Shown: positions 39,939 through 49,024, numbered from the stretch's first letter. The stretch: DNA of 64,000 bases from UBA6115 sp012514225 (GCA_036756425.1 DAIOLC010000001.1:124001-188000), one strand, 5' to 3'. Notes: generated by a model from the sequence alone, not told the origin. Program-made: numbers and translations.

Positions 39939-41729
39939 ATGGCGGAATTTCTGGGGGATTGGCGGCGGAATTGCCGGTGCGCGGAACTGGGCGAGGGGGA
40001 TGTCGGGCGTGAGGTGACCCTGATGGGCTGGGTGTCCCGCGTGCGCAACATGGGCGGCATCCTCTTCGTTTGGCTCAGGGATCGTTCCGGGCTCATCCAG
40101 GTGGTTTTCGACCATCGTCACCTGCCGGAGGACGCGTACCGGGTTGCAGAGACGCTGCGGCCGGAGTTCGTGATGGCCGTTCGCGGCGAGGTCAAGCGCC
40201 GGGACGAGCAGGCGGTCAACGCGGGCATGGCGACCGGGCGCATCGAGGTGGTGGCGAAGGAAGTTAAAATCCTCAACGAGGCTGCGACGCCGCCCATTTA
40301 TACGGACGACGGCGTCAGCGAAAACGAGGCGGTCCGCCTGAAGTACCGCTACCTGGATCTGCGGCGCCCTTCCATGCAGCGCATGCTGCTGACCCGTTCA
40401 ACGGTGGTCAACGCCATTAGGCGGCACATGCTGGACGAGGGGTTTGTCGAGGTGGAAACCCCCATTCTCACCAAGTCCACGCCGGAAGGCGCGCGGGACT
40501 TTCTGGTGCCCAGCCGCATTCATACCGGAAAGTTCTACGCATTGCCGCAAAGCCCGCAGATATACAAGCAATTGCTGATGCTCGCGGGGACGGACCGCTA
40601 CTTTCAGATTGCCAAGTGCTTCCGTGACGAGGACAGCCGGGCGGACCGGCAGCCGGAATTCACCCAGCTGGACCTGGAGATGTCCTTTGTCGAGCCCCGG
40701 GACGTGCAGGACACGGTCGAGGGAGCGTTCAAGGCCGTTTTCGGGCAGGCGAAAGGAATCAGCCTGACGTTGCCCCTGCCGCGGATGACCTGGAAGGACG
40801 CCATGGAAAACTACGGCAGTGACAAGCCGGACCTCCGCTTCGGAATGAAAATCAGCCTGCATGAAGGCTGGGCTGCGGATTGCGGCTTTTCCGTCTTTGA
40901 AAACGCCGTCGCCTTGGGCGGGACCGTCTGCGCCATCAAGGCGGAGGGGGCTGCGGAGGGCCTGTCGCGCAAGGAGATGGACGCCCTGTCCGAGTTTGTC
41001 AAGACCTATCATGTCAAGGGGCTTGCCTGGCTGGCCGTTTCCGCGGACGGCACGGTCCGCTCCAGTTTCGCCAAGTTCCTCAAGCCGGAGAAGATGGAGC
41101 AGCTGACCGCGGCCATGGGGATTTCTCCCGGTGACGCCGTGTTCATGATTGCCGACCGGAAGCTGGTCGCCCTGACCGCGATGGGCCAGCTGCGCGTCCG
41201 TCTGGGCAGGCAGCTGAACCTAATCGACCCGGACCGCTACGAGCTGCTCTGGGTGACCGAGTTCCCGCTGCTTGAGTGGAACGAGGAGGCGCAGCGCTAC
41301 GCCGCGGCCCACCATCCCTTCACCATGCCGATGGAGGAAGACTTCCATCTGCTGGACGAGCATCCGGAACAGGTGCGGGCGAAATCCTACGACCTGGTGC
41401 TCAACGGCATTGAGATGGGCTCCGGCTCCATTCGCATCCACGCCTCCGACCTGCAGGAAAGGATGTTCTCCCTGCTGGGTTTTACGCATGAGGAAGCCTG
41501 GGAGCGATTCGGGTTCCTGCTGGAAGCGTTCCGCTATGGGACGCCGCCGCACGGCGGGTTCGCCTTTGGCATCGACCGGCTGATGATGATGCTCACCGGC
41601 GCGGAAAGCCTGCGCGACGTTATCGCCTTTCCCAAAGTGCAAAACGCGTCCTGCCTGATGATGGACACGCCCTCCGCCGTGGGGGAGGAGCAGTTGCGCT
41701 TGCTGCACCTGCGGCAGGACAAGGGCTGA
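39939..41729 (+). CDS. aspS: Aspartate--tRNA ligase
   Basis: A 596-residue bacterial-type AspRS. It has an N-terminal OB anticodon domain (LMGWVSRVRNMGGILFVWLRD), a class II core with FLVPSRIHTGKFYALPQSPQIYKQLLM and FRDEDSRADRQPEFTQLDLEMSF (motif 2), the bacterial GAD insertion (about residues 285-420), and motif 3 GFAFGIDRLMMMLTG. The frame is open far upstream inside hisS, but the ATG at 39939, 2 bases after the hisS stop and following AGGAGGCCTGATT, is the family start. Co-transcribed with hisS under the T-box. Confidence 0.96.
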   Translation: MAEFLGDWRRNCRCAELGEGDVGREVTLMGWVSRVRNMGGILFVWLRDRSGLIQVVFDHRHLPEDAYRVAETLRPEFVMAVRGEVKRRDEQAVNAGMATGRIEVVAKEVKILNEAATPPIYTDDGVSENEAVRLKYRYLDLRRPSMQRMLLTRSTVVNAIRRHMLDEGFVEVETPILTKSTPEGARDFLVPSRIHTGKFYALPQSPQIYKQLLMLAGTDRYFQIAKCFRDEDSRADRQPEFTQLDLEMSFVEPRDVQDTVEGAFKAVFGQAKGISLTLPLPRMTWKDAMENYGSDKPDLRFGMKISLHEGWAADCGFSVFENAVALGGTVCAIKAEGAAEGLSRKEMDALSEFVKTYHVKGLAWLAVSADGTVRSSFAKFLKPEKMEQLTAAMGISPGDAVFMIADRKLVALTAMGQLRVRLGRQLNLIDPDRYELLWVTEFPLLEWNEEAQRYAAAHHPFTMPMEEDFHLLDEHPEQVRAKSYDLVLNGIEMGSGSIRIHASDLQERMFSLLGFTHEEAWERFGFLLEAFRYGTPPHGGFAFGIDRLMMMLTGAESLRDVIAFPKVQNASCLMMDTPSAVGEEQLRLLHLRQDKG

Positions 41730-41742
41730 CGGCCCGCTCGTC

Positions 41743-41771
41743 TTGTAAACAGAGGCCCGGTTTGCTATACT
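41743..41771 (+). promoter_or_regulatory. Promoter of the Asp23-AmaP operon
   Basis: TTGTAA (41743-41748) and TATACT (41766-41771), 17-base spacer. Confidence 0.65.
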
Positions 41772-41799
41772 GAACCGAATCCTCAAGGAGGTGCGAGAC

Positions 41800-42462
41800 A
41801 TGGTTCAGAAAAAAGACAACCTCCCCGTCAACGCTGAACCGGCGGTGCGGGACGGCGGTACGATTTCCTACGCGAACGAAGTCATCGCCATTATCTCCGG
41901 CATCGCCGCCAGCGAGATTGAGGGCATCGCCGGCATGGTGACCGCAGGCGGCCTGGGCGAAATCATCAGTAAAAACCGCAACATCACCCGCGGGGTCAAG
42001 GTGGAAGTCGGCACGGAGGAGGTTTCCGTCGACCTGTACACCATCGTCGAATACGGGCAGCCCATCCAGAAGGTGGCTTCCGAGGTGCAGGAGAACGTCC
42101 GCAAGTCCATCGAGTCCATGACCGGCCTGCGCGTGGTGCGCGTGGACATCCATGTCCAGGGCGTCAGCTTCGAGAAGGACAAGCAGGAGGCCCAAAGCCG
42201 CCTGGAAGCCGCGAACGTCCAGCACCTCCAGGCGCCGGAGCAGCCCAAAAAGGGCAGGAAGGCCGCGAAGGAATCCCAGGAAGCGAAGCCTCAGGCGGCG
42301 GAGGAACAAAAGTCCGACGCGCAGGAACCCCAAGACGCTGCGCCGGAGGCCGTTCCGGAAGTACCGAAGGCGGAAGTCCCCGCTGAGAAAACTGAAGAGA
42401 AGAAGGCAGAGCCCGCAGAAAAGCCGGCCAAAAAACCGCCTGCCAAGCGCCGAAAGGCGTAA
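41800..42462 (+). CDS. Asp23/Gls24 family envelope stress protein with charged tail
   Basis: A 220-residue protein. Residues about 15-130 form the Asp23 fold: GTISYANEVIAIISGIAASEIEGIAGM, ITRGVKVEVG, VSVDLYTIVEYGQPIQKVASEVQ and GLRVVRVDIHVQGVSF. The last about 80 residues are a low-complexity Lys/Glu/Ala/Pro tail, longer than in the Staphylococcus protein. Asp23 lies under the membrane, held by AmaP, and is linked to cell-wall stress. The ATG at 41800 is 8 bases after AAGGAGG; the GTG at 41791 overlaps that site and is rejected. Confidence 0.9.
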   Translation: MVQKKDNLPVNAEPAVRDGGTISYANEVIAIISGIAASEIEGIAGMVTAGGLGEIISKNRNITRGVKVEVGTEEVSVDLYTIVEYGQPIQKVASEVQENVRKSIESMTGLRVVRVDIHVQGVSFEKDKQEAQSRLEAANVQHLQAPEQPKKGRKAAKESQEAKPQAAEEQKSDAQEPQDAAPEAVPEVPKAEVPAEKTEEKKAEPAEKPAKKPPAKRRKA

Positions 42463-42467
42463 GCCCC

Positions 42468-43112
42468 ATGGAAGCGAAACTCAGGTTCAGCCAGCGTGTC
42501 GTCCTGCTCGCCGGGGCGCTGTTGCTGATTATCATCGGGGCCGCCATTCTGGCGGGCAGCCTGCAGTTCAATGAAATCCCCATCCGCCGGGAAGGCGAGG
42601 GGTTTTTCACCATCACCCGCCTTGTGCTGGTCGTCGCGGGCGGTCTGACCATCCTGCTGGGGTTCTATCTGCTGACCCTGCCTCACAAAATGAAGGAAGG
42701 GCGGAATAGTTTCGTCGTCCAGCAGACGGATTCGGGCGAGATGCGCATCAGCGTGCAGGCGGTGGAGAGCATCGTGCAGAAATGCCTTTCCCAGCATGAG
42801 GAAATCAAGTTGCAAAGTCTCCAGGTGTCGAACGCCCGCGGCGGCGTCATCGTCAGCCTCAAGGCGGACCTTGCCGGGAACATCAACATCCCCCTGGCGG
42901 TTTCCGCGCTGCAAAAGCACATCCGGCAGCACTTGAGCGCCACCGCGGGCATCGATGCGAAAGAAGTCCGGATTTTGGTGCAAAGCGCTGAAAGCACAGT
43001 CGGCGCGTCGCCCTATCTTGTGAAGCCTGAAGAACTGAGCCTGCCGCGCAATGCCGCGCAGGGAGAATCAACAGCGCCCCCGGACGGCAAACAGAACAAA
43101 AAGGAAGGATAG
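42468..43112 (+). CDS. amaP: Alkaline shock response membrane anchor protein AmaP
   Basis: A 214-residue protein with two N-terminal transmembrane helices (VVLLAGALLLIIIGAAILAG and LVLVVAGGLTILLGFYLL). A cytoplasmic Asp23-like domain follows (GEMRISVQAVESIVQKCL, NARGGVIVSLKADLAG). AmaP anchors Asp23 at the membrane in Staphylococcus. Gene order Asp23-AmaP-DUF2273 supports the call. Confidence 0.88.
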   Translation: MEAKLRFSQRVVLLAGALLLIIIGAAILAGSLQFNEIPIRREGEGFFTITRLVLVVAGGLTILLGFYLLTLPHKMKEGRNSFVVQQTDSGEMRISVQAVESIVQKCLSQHEEIKLQSLQVSNARGGVIVSLKADLAGNINIPLAVSALQKHIRQHLSATAGIDAKEVRILVQSAESTVGASPYLVKPEELSLPRNAAQGESTAPPDGKQNKKEG

Positions 43113-43114
43113 CC

Positions 43115-43483
43115 ATGAACAAACTGGAAGAAATGCTGAAAGATGCTTTCAAGCCCGGAACAGCCAGGGGCAAATTCTTTTTTGGCCTGGTTTTCTTCCT
43201 TCTGGCGCTGATGTTTGTGGTCTTCGGATTCTGGAAAACCCTGTTCATCGCGCTGCTGACCGCGCTGGGCGTTTTTATCGGCTCCGCTGAGACCATCGGC
43301 AAGGCGACCGCCAAACTGATTGATAAAATCTATCCTCCCCGCAACCAGAAAGTCGTCTACACCCAGGAGGATATCGAAAAGGTCAAAAAGGTCGCCGAGC
43401 TGAAGAAAAGCGCGCGCGCAAAAGCGGAACCCGCCGCCGGGGCGCAGTCGGAATCCGGGGAAGAAAAGGAAGCGAAGGGCTGA
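43115..43483 (+). CDS. DUF2273 small membrane protein
   Basis: A 122-residue protein with two hydrophobic helices (FFFGLVFFLLALMFVVFGF and LFIALLTALGVFIG) and a charged C-terminal tail. This is the pattern of DUF2273, which accompanies AmaP in Firmicutes. Its exact role in the Asp23 complex is unknown. Start 2 bases after the amaP stop. Confidence 0.85.
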   Translation: MNKLEEMLKDAFKPGTARGKFFFGLVFFLLALMFVVFGFWKTLFIALLTALGVFIGSAETIGKATAKLIDKIYPPRNQKVVYTQEDIEKVKKVAELKKSARAKAEPAAGAQSESGEEKEAKG

Positions 43484-43882
43484 ATGGCGCGGCACGCGGC
43501 GAGGCGGGTGGCGCTTCAGATGATTTACGCCCGCCTGCTCGGCGGCGAGGATTGCGACAGCGTCCTCGAAGGCCGGGAGGACACATTAAACGTCGGTGAA
43601 GACGAGCCGTTCATCCATTCCGCATTGGAAACGACCCTGCAGCGCGGGGAAGAATTCGACCGGGTCATCCAATCGCTGAGCCCCGGCCGCGCGCTGGAGC
43701 GGATTCCCCTCTTGGACCGTGCGATTCTCCACCTTGCGATGCACGAGTTGGCAAAGGGTGAGGATTCCCAAAGCGTGATCATCAACGAGGCGGTCGAGCT
43801 GGCCAAGCGCTATGGAGAGGACAGCGACGGACGGTTCATCAACGGCGTCCTGGGCAACGTGACGCGCAAGCATTTGCTGTGA
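43484..43882 (+). CDS. nusB: Transcription antitermination protein NusB
   Basis: A 132-residue all-helical NusB. ARRVALQMIYARLLGG opens the protein, LLDRAILHLAMHELA sits in the middle, and the signature SVIINEAVELAKRYGEDSDGRFINGVLGNV is at the C-terminus. With NusE (S10) it binds boxA RNA for rRNA antitermination. Directly follows the DUF2273 gene without a gap and overlaps the next gene by GTGA. Confidence 0.95.
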   Translation: MARHAARRVALQMIYARLLGGEDCDSVLEGREDTLNVGEDEPFIHSALETTLQRGEEFDRVIQSLSPGRALERIPLLDRAILHLAMHELAKGEDSQSVIINEAVELAKRYGEDSDGRFINGVLGNVTRKHLL

Positions 43883-44823
43883 GGCGGGCCTTCCTGGGGC
43901 TGGACACCAGCTGTTACACGACATCCTGCGCACTGGTGGGCGAGGACGGTAACGTGGAGGCGGACGTCCGGATGGGCCTCCCGGTGCCCCGGGGTGAGCG
44001 CGGCCTTCGCCAGAGCGAGGCCGTTTTTACACATCTCAAGCAGCTCCCCGCGGTGCTGGAGCGGGCTTTCGGGCAGGCCGGGCCGGTTTCCCTGCTGGGC
44101 GTCTGCGCGTCCGGAAAGCCTGTGGACGCGGAAGACTCCTACATGCCGGTCTTTCAGGCGGGAGTATCCTTTGGGAAAGCGCTTGCGGTATCCGGGAGCA
44201 CTCCCTTTTACCTCACGACCCATCAGCGCGGGCATCTTTCGGCGGCGGAAATCGGGCAAACGGACTTGCCTGGCCGTCACCTCGCAGTGCACCTCTCCGG
44301 CGGCACCACGGAAATCCTGCTGCGTGAAGGGGAATCCATCAAGCGGCTGGGCGGCACGGGGGACATCAGCGCGGGGCAGCTGCTCGACCGGGTGGGGGTG
44401 GAGCTGGGCGCTGCGTTCCCAGCCGGGCCTTACATGGAAAGCCTGGCCGAAGGCGGACATGCGTCCGGCAGATACCCCGCCTCCTTCCGCGAAGGCCGCG
44501 TCAGCTTTTCCGGCGCGGAGACCGCCGCGATGAGGGATTTGCGGCAGGAAACCCTCACGCCGGAACAGGTTGCCGCCGAACTCTTTGACCATCTTTCCCG
44601 CAGCCTGGCGCGCCTGATTCGCCATTGGTCCGAACAGACGAGCGCGGCGGCAGTGCTTGTCACCGGCGGCGTGGCGTCCTCCGCTTTGCTGCGGAATCGC
44701 CTTGAAAGCAGGCTGGGGAAATCGGCGCCTCAATTGAAGCTGCTGTTTGGAAAACAGGAATACGCAGGCGACAACGCCGTGGGCGTCGCGCGCATCGGTT
44801 TGAATCGCTTGCTCAACGAATAG
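43879..44823 (+). CDS. TsaD/Gcp-like protein (second-type paralogue)
   Basis: A 314-residue ASKHA-fold protein of the TsaD/Kae1 family. It has FLGLDTSCYTTSCALV at the start, the metal His pair in TTHQRGHLSAAE, VHLSGGTTEILL, and VLVTGGVASSALLRNRL. It is shorter than canonical TsaD (about 340) and its His motif is HQRGH rather than HMEGH. It therefore probably belongs to the clostridial paralogue group rather than the t6A enzyme itself. Start GTG, overlapping nusB by 4 bases. Confidence 0.8.
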   Translation: MRRAFLGLDTSCYTTSCALVGEDGNVEADVRMGLPVPRGERGLRQSEAVFTHLKQLPAVLERAFGQAGPVSLLGVCASGKPVDAEDSYMPVFQAGVSFGKALAVSGSTPFYLTTHQRGHLSAAEIGQTDLPGRHLAVHLSGGTTEILLREGESIKRLGGTGDISAGQLLDRVGVELGAAFPAGPYMESLAEGGHASGRYPASFREGRVSFSGAETAAMRDLRQETLTPEQVAAELFDHLSRSLARLIRHWSEQTSAAAVLVTGGVASSALLRNRLESRLGKSAPQLKLLFGKQEYAGDNAVGVARIGLNRLLNE

Positions 44824-44832
44824 GAGGAACAT

Positions 44833-45678
44833 ATGGCGGTCATCTTAAGCGGCAAGGAACTGTCCGAAAAGCTCACGGCGCAGCAAAAGGAGCGGGTGCT
44901 GGAACTCAAGGCCAAAGGCATCCACCCCGGGCTGGCCGTGGTGCTGGTGGGGGAGGACCCCGCCAGCCAGATTTACGTGCGCAACAAAGGCCTGGCCTGC
45001 GAGGAGGTGGGCATCTATTCCCGCACTGTCCGCCTGGACGCGGCCTGCGACCAGCAGACGCTGGAAAAGACCATCCAGGAACTCAACGACGACCCCAAAA
45101 TCAGCGGCATCCTGGTGCAGCTGCCGCTGCCCAAGCATCTCAACGAGGAATTTGCCCTCGCCCGCATCAAGCCTGAAAAGGACGTGGACGGTTTCCACCT
45201 CATCAATGCGGGCAAGCTGTTCACCGGCCAGGCGGGGGTGGTGCCCTGTACGCCCAAGGGCGTGATGTACATGCTCCGGCACGCGGGCGTCGACCTGAAG
45301 GGCAAGGAGGCTGTGGTCATCGGCCGCTCCAATATTGTGGGCAAGCCGGCGGCCATTCTCCTGCTCAACGAGCACTGTACGGTGACCATCTGCCATTCCC
45401 GCACAAAAGACCTGAAGGAACACGCCCGTCGCGCCGACGTGCTGGTGGCCGCCATCGGCAAGCCCCGGTTCGTGACCGCGGACATGGTCAAGCCCGGCGC
45501 GGTCGTCATCGACGTGGGCATCAACCGCGTGGACGGCAAGGTGGTGGGGGACGTGGATTTCGAGCCCGTCTCCAAGGTGGCAGGATACATCACGCCCGTC
45601 CCCGGCGGCGTGGGCAAGATGACCATCAGCATGCTGATGGAGAATACCCTGGAGGCCGCGTGCAGCCAGGCCCGCTGA
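44833..45678 (+). CDS. folD: Bifunctional methylene-THF dehydrogenase/methenyl-THF cyclohydrolase
   Basis: A 281-residue enzyme of one-carbon metabolism. Catalytic YVRNKGLACEEVGI (Tyr, Lys), ISGILVQLPLPKHL, KDVDGFH, the NADP loop VVIGRSNIVGKPAAILLL and VIDVGINRVDGKVVGDVDF then TPVPGGVGKMTISMLMEN are all in order. The ATG follows AGGAGG. Its last 19 bases overlap xseA. Confidence 0.96.
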   Translation: MAVILSGKELSEKLTAQQKERVLELKAKGIHPGLAVVLVGEDPASQIYVRNKGLACEEVGIYSRTVRLDAACDQQTLEKTIQELNDDPKISGILVQLPLPKHLNEEFALARIKPEKDVDGFHLINAGKLFTGQAGVVPCTPKGVMYMLRHAGVDLKGKEAVVIGRSNIVGKPAAILLLNEHCTVTICHSRTKDLKEHARRADVLVAAIGKPRFVTADMVKPGAVVIDVGINRVDGKVVGDVDFEPVSKVAGYITPVPGGVGKMTISMLMENTLEAACSQAR

Positions 45679-46886
45679 GCGTCAGCAGCCTGAACGAGTA
45701 TGTCCGGCGCTCGCTGGCCGGTGACCCCATGCTTCAGGGAATCGCCCTGCGCGGGGAAATCAGCAACTTCAAGCGCCACACCTCCGGGCACCTGTACTTT
45801 TCCCTGAAGGACGAAACCAGCCGGATTGCCTGCGTCATGTTCAGGCAATATGCCCAGATGCTCCGCTTCGCCCCCGGTGACGGGATGAGCGTGGTGCTTT
45901 CAGGCTCTGTGGGCTTGTATACCGCCACGGGCAGCTACCAGTTCTACGGGGAGGCCATGGCGGCGGACGGGGCGGGCGCCCTGTATGAGCGATTCCTCAG
46001 GCTGAAGGAAAAGCTGCAAAAGGAAGGGCTGTTCGACGCTTCCCGGAAGCGGGCGCTGCCCTTGCTTCCCCGGGGTGTCGGCATCGTCACCTCCGGCGGC
46101 GGGGCGGTGTTGCACGACATCGTGACGGTGACGCGCAGGCGGTTCCCCGGAATGCCGCTCATTCTCAGGGCCAGCCAGGTCCAAGGGGCGGGCGCCGCGG
46201 AGGATCTGGCGGCCGGCCTCGACGCCCTTGCCCGGCTGGACGAGGTGGACGTCATCATCATCGGCAGGGGCGGCGGCTCCCTGGAAGACCTCTGGGCTTT
46301 CAACGAGGAAACCCTGGTCCGCGCGGTCGCTTCCTGCCCCAAGCCCGTTGTTTCGGCGGTCGGGCACGAGACCGACGTCACGCTGTCGGACTTCGCTGCG
46401 GACGTGCGCGCGGCGACGCCCTCCGCCGCTGCGGAAATCGCCGTGCCTTCAGCCGCGGAACTCGACGCGCGTGTCTCCGGATTGCTGCGCGGCCTCGATA
46501 CGCAGGCGGCGCAGGCTTTGGAACGCAAACAGAGCCACTTAAACGGCCTGCTGACCAGGCTCGGCCTCGCCGACCCCGCCAGCCGACTCGCGCTGGCGAG
46601 CGCGCGGCAGACACTGCTGTCTTCCCGCTTGAACGCGGCGGCGAATTCGGTCTTCGCTTCGATACAGGCGGGCGCAAAAGCCGCCATGGAGCGCTTCGCC
46701 CTGGCCGGGCCGCAGCAAACGCTCAACCGGGGGTACGTCATCGCGCTGAAGGACGGCCGGCCTGTCAAAAGCGCGGGGGTGGCGTCCGGGGTTATGGATT
46801 TGATGTTCCATGACGGCACGGTGCGCGTGAACACCCTCGAAACCTATATGCAAGCCAAGGAGGACTCAGATGGCGAAAAAGCCTGA
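45660..46886 (+). CDS. xseA: Exodeoxyribonuclease VII large subunit
   Basis: A 408-residue protein with an N-terminal OB domain (LRGEISNFKRHTSGHLYFSLKD). The catalytic core follows with GVGIVTSGGGAVLHDI, IIIGRGGGSLEDLWAFNEE and VSAVGHETDVTLSDFAAD. A helical region and NRGYVIALKDGRPV close the protein. It degrades single-stranded DNA with XseB. Start GTG at 45660 inside the end of folD. Confidence 0.95.
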   Translation: MQPGPLSVSSLNEYVRRSLAGDPMLQGIALRGEISNFKRHTSGHLYFSLKDETSRIACVMFRQYAQMLRFAPGDGMSVVLSGSVGLYTATGSYQFYGEAMAADGAGALYERFLRLKEKLQKEGLFDASRKRALPLLPRGVGIVTSGGGAVLHDIVTVTRRRFPGMPLILRASQVQGAGAAEDLAAGLDALARLDEVDVIIIGRGGGSLEDLWAFNEETLVRAVASCPKPVVSAVGHETDVTLSDFAADVRAATPSAAAEIAVPSAAELDARVSGLLRGLDTQAAQALERKQSHLNGLLTRLGLADPASRLALASARQTLLSSRLNAAANSVFASIQAGAKAAMERFALAGPQQTLNRGYVIALKDGRPVKSAGVASGVMDLMFHDGTVRVNTLETYMQAKEDSDGEKA

Positions 46887-47091
46887 AAACCCGAATTTCG
46901 AGGAAAAACTGGAAGCCCTGGAGCAGTTGACGCTGAAGATGGAAGAGGGCAGCCTGAGCCTTGAAGAACTGCTGCAAACCTACGAGCAGGGCATGAAACT
47001 GGCGGACAGCCTGAAAAAGGAGCTGGAGCAGGCGCAAGGCCGGTTGATGGAGCTTAAGGACGGCGCGCTCAAACCGATGGGGGAGCAGTGA
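46870..47091 (+). CDS. xseB: Exodeoxyribonuclease VII small subunit
   Basis: A 73-residue coiled-coil protein: NFEEKLEALEQLTLKMEEGS, LSLEELLQTYEQGMKLADSL. Overlaps xseA by 17 bases and ispA by 4 (GTGA), showing tight coupling. Confidence 0.93.
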   Translation: MAKKPENPNFEEKLEALEQLTLKMEEGSLSLEELLQTYEQGMKLADSLKKELEQAQGRLMELKDGALKPMGEQ

Positions 47092-47981
47092 GCGGCTTCA
47101 AGGCGCGATATGATGAGTATGCAGCCCAGGTAGAGCTGGAGCTGGAGCGCCTGCTTCCGCTGCCCCGGGAGGATTGGCCGGAGTCCAGCCGCCCGAAAGC
47201 ACTGGCGCAAGCCATGCGGTACAGCCTGCTCTCAGGCGGCAAGCGGCTGCGGCCGGTGCTGCTGCTGGCCGCGTACCGGACGCTGCGCGAGGATCTCGCG
47301 CCCGCGCTTCCATTTGCCGCCGCGGTGGAGATGATTCACGCCTACTCGCTCATCCACGACGACCTTCCCGCGATGGATAACGACGACCTGCGCCGCGGTC
47401 AGCCGACGTCACACCGCGCCTTCGGCGAGGCGACGGCCATCCTGGCGGGCGACGCCCTGCTGAACCTGGCTTTCGAGACCATGCTGGGAAGCGGCCTTCC
47501 CCGCGCCTGCCAGGCGGCGCGCATCATCGCCGAAAAAGCCGGCGCCCAAGGGATGATTGCAGGGCAGATGGCCGATATCCTCTCGGAGGGCCGTTCGCCC
47601 GACCCCGCTCTCGTCCGGTACATCCACCTGCGGAAGACAGCCTGCCTGCTGACCGCGCCTGTTATGGCCGGCTTGACGCTTTCCGATGCGGGCCAGGGGA
47701 TGCTGGAAGCGGGGGAAACCTATGGGCGGGAGCTTGGCCTTGCGTTCCAGATTACCGACGACCTGCTGGACCTTTCCGGAACGCCCGAGCAGACCGGCAA
47801 GTCGGGTGGCAGGGACGCGGCGCTTGGGAAAATGACCTGGCCTGCCGCGGTTGGATTCGACAAGGCGCGCGCGGACGCCTCGGCCGCCGTCGACAAGGCT
47901 GTGCTGGCTGCCGAAGGCTTCGGCCACCAGGCGCCGTTCTTCCGGTCGCTTGCGCTGTCCCTGCTGGAACGAGTAAGATAA
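47088..47981 (+). CDS. ispA: Polyprenyl synthetase (farnesyl diphosphate synthase)
   Basis: A 297-residue all-trans prenyl transferase. The first Asp-rich motif is HDDLPAMDNDDLRRG and the second is ITDDLLD. LSGGKRLRPVLLLAA and GQMADI are also conserved. It condenses IPP with DMAPP/GPP to farnesyl diphosphate for undecaprenyl phosphate and other isoprenoids. The start is GTG, coupled to xseB. xse-ispA order is common in Firmicutes. In many relatives dxs follows; here it does not. Confidence 0.93.
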   Translation: MSGFKARYDEYAAQVELELERLLPLPREDWPESSRPKALAQAMRYSLLSGGKRLRPVLLLAAYRTLREDLAPALPFAAAVEMIHAYSLIHDDLPAMDNDDLRRGQPTSHRAFGEATAILAGDALLNLAFETMLGSGLPRACQAARIIAEKAGAQGMIAGQMADILSEGRSPDPALVRYIHLRKTACLLTAPVMAGLTLSDAGQGMLEAGETYGRELGLAFQITDDLLDLSGTPEQTGKSGGRDAALGKMTWPAAVGFDKARADASAAVDKAVLAAEGFGHQAPFFRSLALSLLERVR

Positions 47982-48014
47982 TGACCGTTCTGATCAGGAA
48001 GGGGGGGCGCGGGG

Positions 48015-48452
48015 TTGACGGAGCTGATTAGCAGCGGGATTTTGATTTGCGCGTCGGTGTCCTGGCTGATCGCCCAGATTTTCAAGACGCTGATCGACTG
48101 GAGGCTCAACCGCGCTTTCAACGTCCGCAAGCTGTTCAGCAACGGCGGCATGCCAAGCGCGCATACAGCCTTCGTCGTCGCGCTGACGATGATGGTCGCC
48201 TTCCGCGAGGGCGTTGGCGCCACCAGCTTCGCAATCGCCTTCGCGCTCACGGTCATCGTCATCAACGACGCGGTCGGGGTCCGGTACCATACGGGCGAGC
48301 AGGGCAAGGTCATCAACAAGATCCTGCATCGGATGCTGGTGGAGGGGGAACCGCTGACGGATGAAACCCTCCATGAACTGGTCGGCCACACGCCCACGGA
48401 AGCATTTTTCGGGGCGGTCATCGGGTTGATCGTCCCTTGGTTTTTCAGGTAA
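48015..48452 (+). CDS. Divergent PAP2 family membrane protein
   Basis: A 145-residue protein of the DUF212/divergent PAP2 type, with FNVRKLFSNGGMPSAHTAFVVALT containing the characteristic GGMPSAH, VIVINDAVGVRYHTGEQ, and LGHTP-like ELVGHTPTEAF. About four transmembrane helices. PAP2 relatives are lipid phosphatases; activity here is unproven. The start is TTG at 48015 preceded by AGGAAGGGGGGG. Confidence 0.85.
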   Translation: MTELISSGILICASVSWLIAQIFKTLIDWRLNRAFNVRKLFSNGGMPSAHTAFVVALTMMVAFREGVGATSFAIAFALTVIVINDAVGVRYHTGEQGKVINKILHRMLVEGEPLTDETLHELVGHTPTEAFFGAVIGLIVPWFFR

Positions 48453-48463
48453 GGAGGAGCCGG

Positions 48464-49024
48464 ATGCAGGACCGTTTTCGTGAAGAAGTCGTTACGCGCC
48501 ACAATAAAGCCCTGGAGAACGCGATGTACTACCTGGCGACCGCTTTCATGGTGCTCGCCGCGGTGTACTCCCTGTTTATGATCAATATCATGCTGAGTCT
48601 GCTGACGGCAGGCGGCTTCAAGCCGGAGTACATCCCGGAGACCGCCCTGACGCTGGTCATGCTTGCCGCCGCGGTGCTGCTGTTCTTGTACAGGGACCGG
48701 ATCCGGACGGAATACGAGTACACCTTCACCAACGGCACGATGGATTTTGCCCAGGTGTTCAACAACCGGAAACGCAAGCCGCTGGGCACGATGAACGTAC
48801 GGAACGTGGAGGCCTGCGGCATGGTGGCTTCCGGCTCGTTCAACCGCTACCTGAGCGTTCCCGGCGTGAACCGGCTCAACTGGTTCCTGAACCGCGGCGC
48901 AGACCTCTTTTACTTCTACTTCTCTAAAGAGGGGAAAAAGACACTGCTGGTCATCGAGCCCAGCCAGGAGATGCTGGACCTGATCCGAAAAACCGTCGGA
49001 CCCGGAAAGTTCCAGACCAATTGA
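48464..49024 (+). CDS. Hypothetical membrane protein
   Basis: A 186-residue protein with two transmembrane helices (YYLATAFMVLAAVYSLFMI and ALTLVMLAAAVLLFLY). A C-terminal cytoplasmic domain follows, with YEYTFTNGTMDFAQVFNNRKRK and LLVIEPSQEMLDLI. I recognise no functional family; similar small two-helix proteins with this 'YEYTFTNG' region occur across Clostridia. The ATG follows AAGGAGGAG. Stop overlaps the cysteine desulfurase start (TTGA). Confidence 0.75.
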   Translation: MQDRFREEVVTRHNKALENAMYYLATAFMVLAAVYSLFMINIMLSLLTAGGFKPEYIPETALTLVMLAAAVLLFLYRDRIRTEYEYTFTNGTMDFAQVFNNRKRKPLGTMNVRNVEACGMVASGSFNRYLSVPGVNRLNWFLNRGADLFYFYFSKEGKKTLLVIEPSQEMLDLIRKTVGPGKFQTN

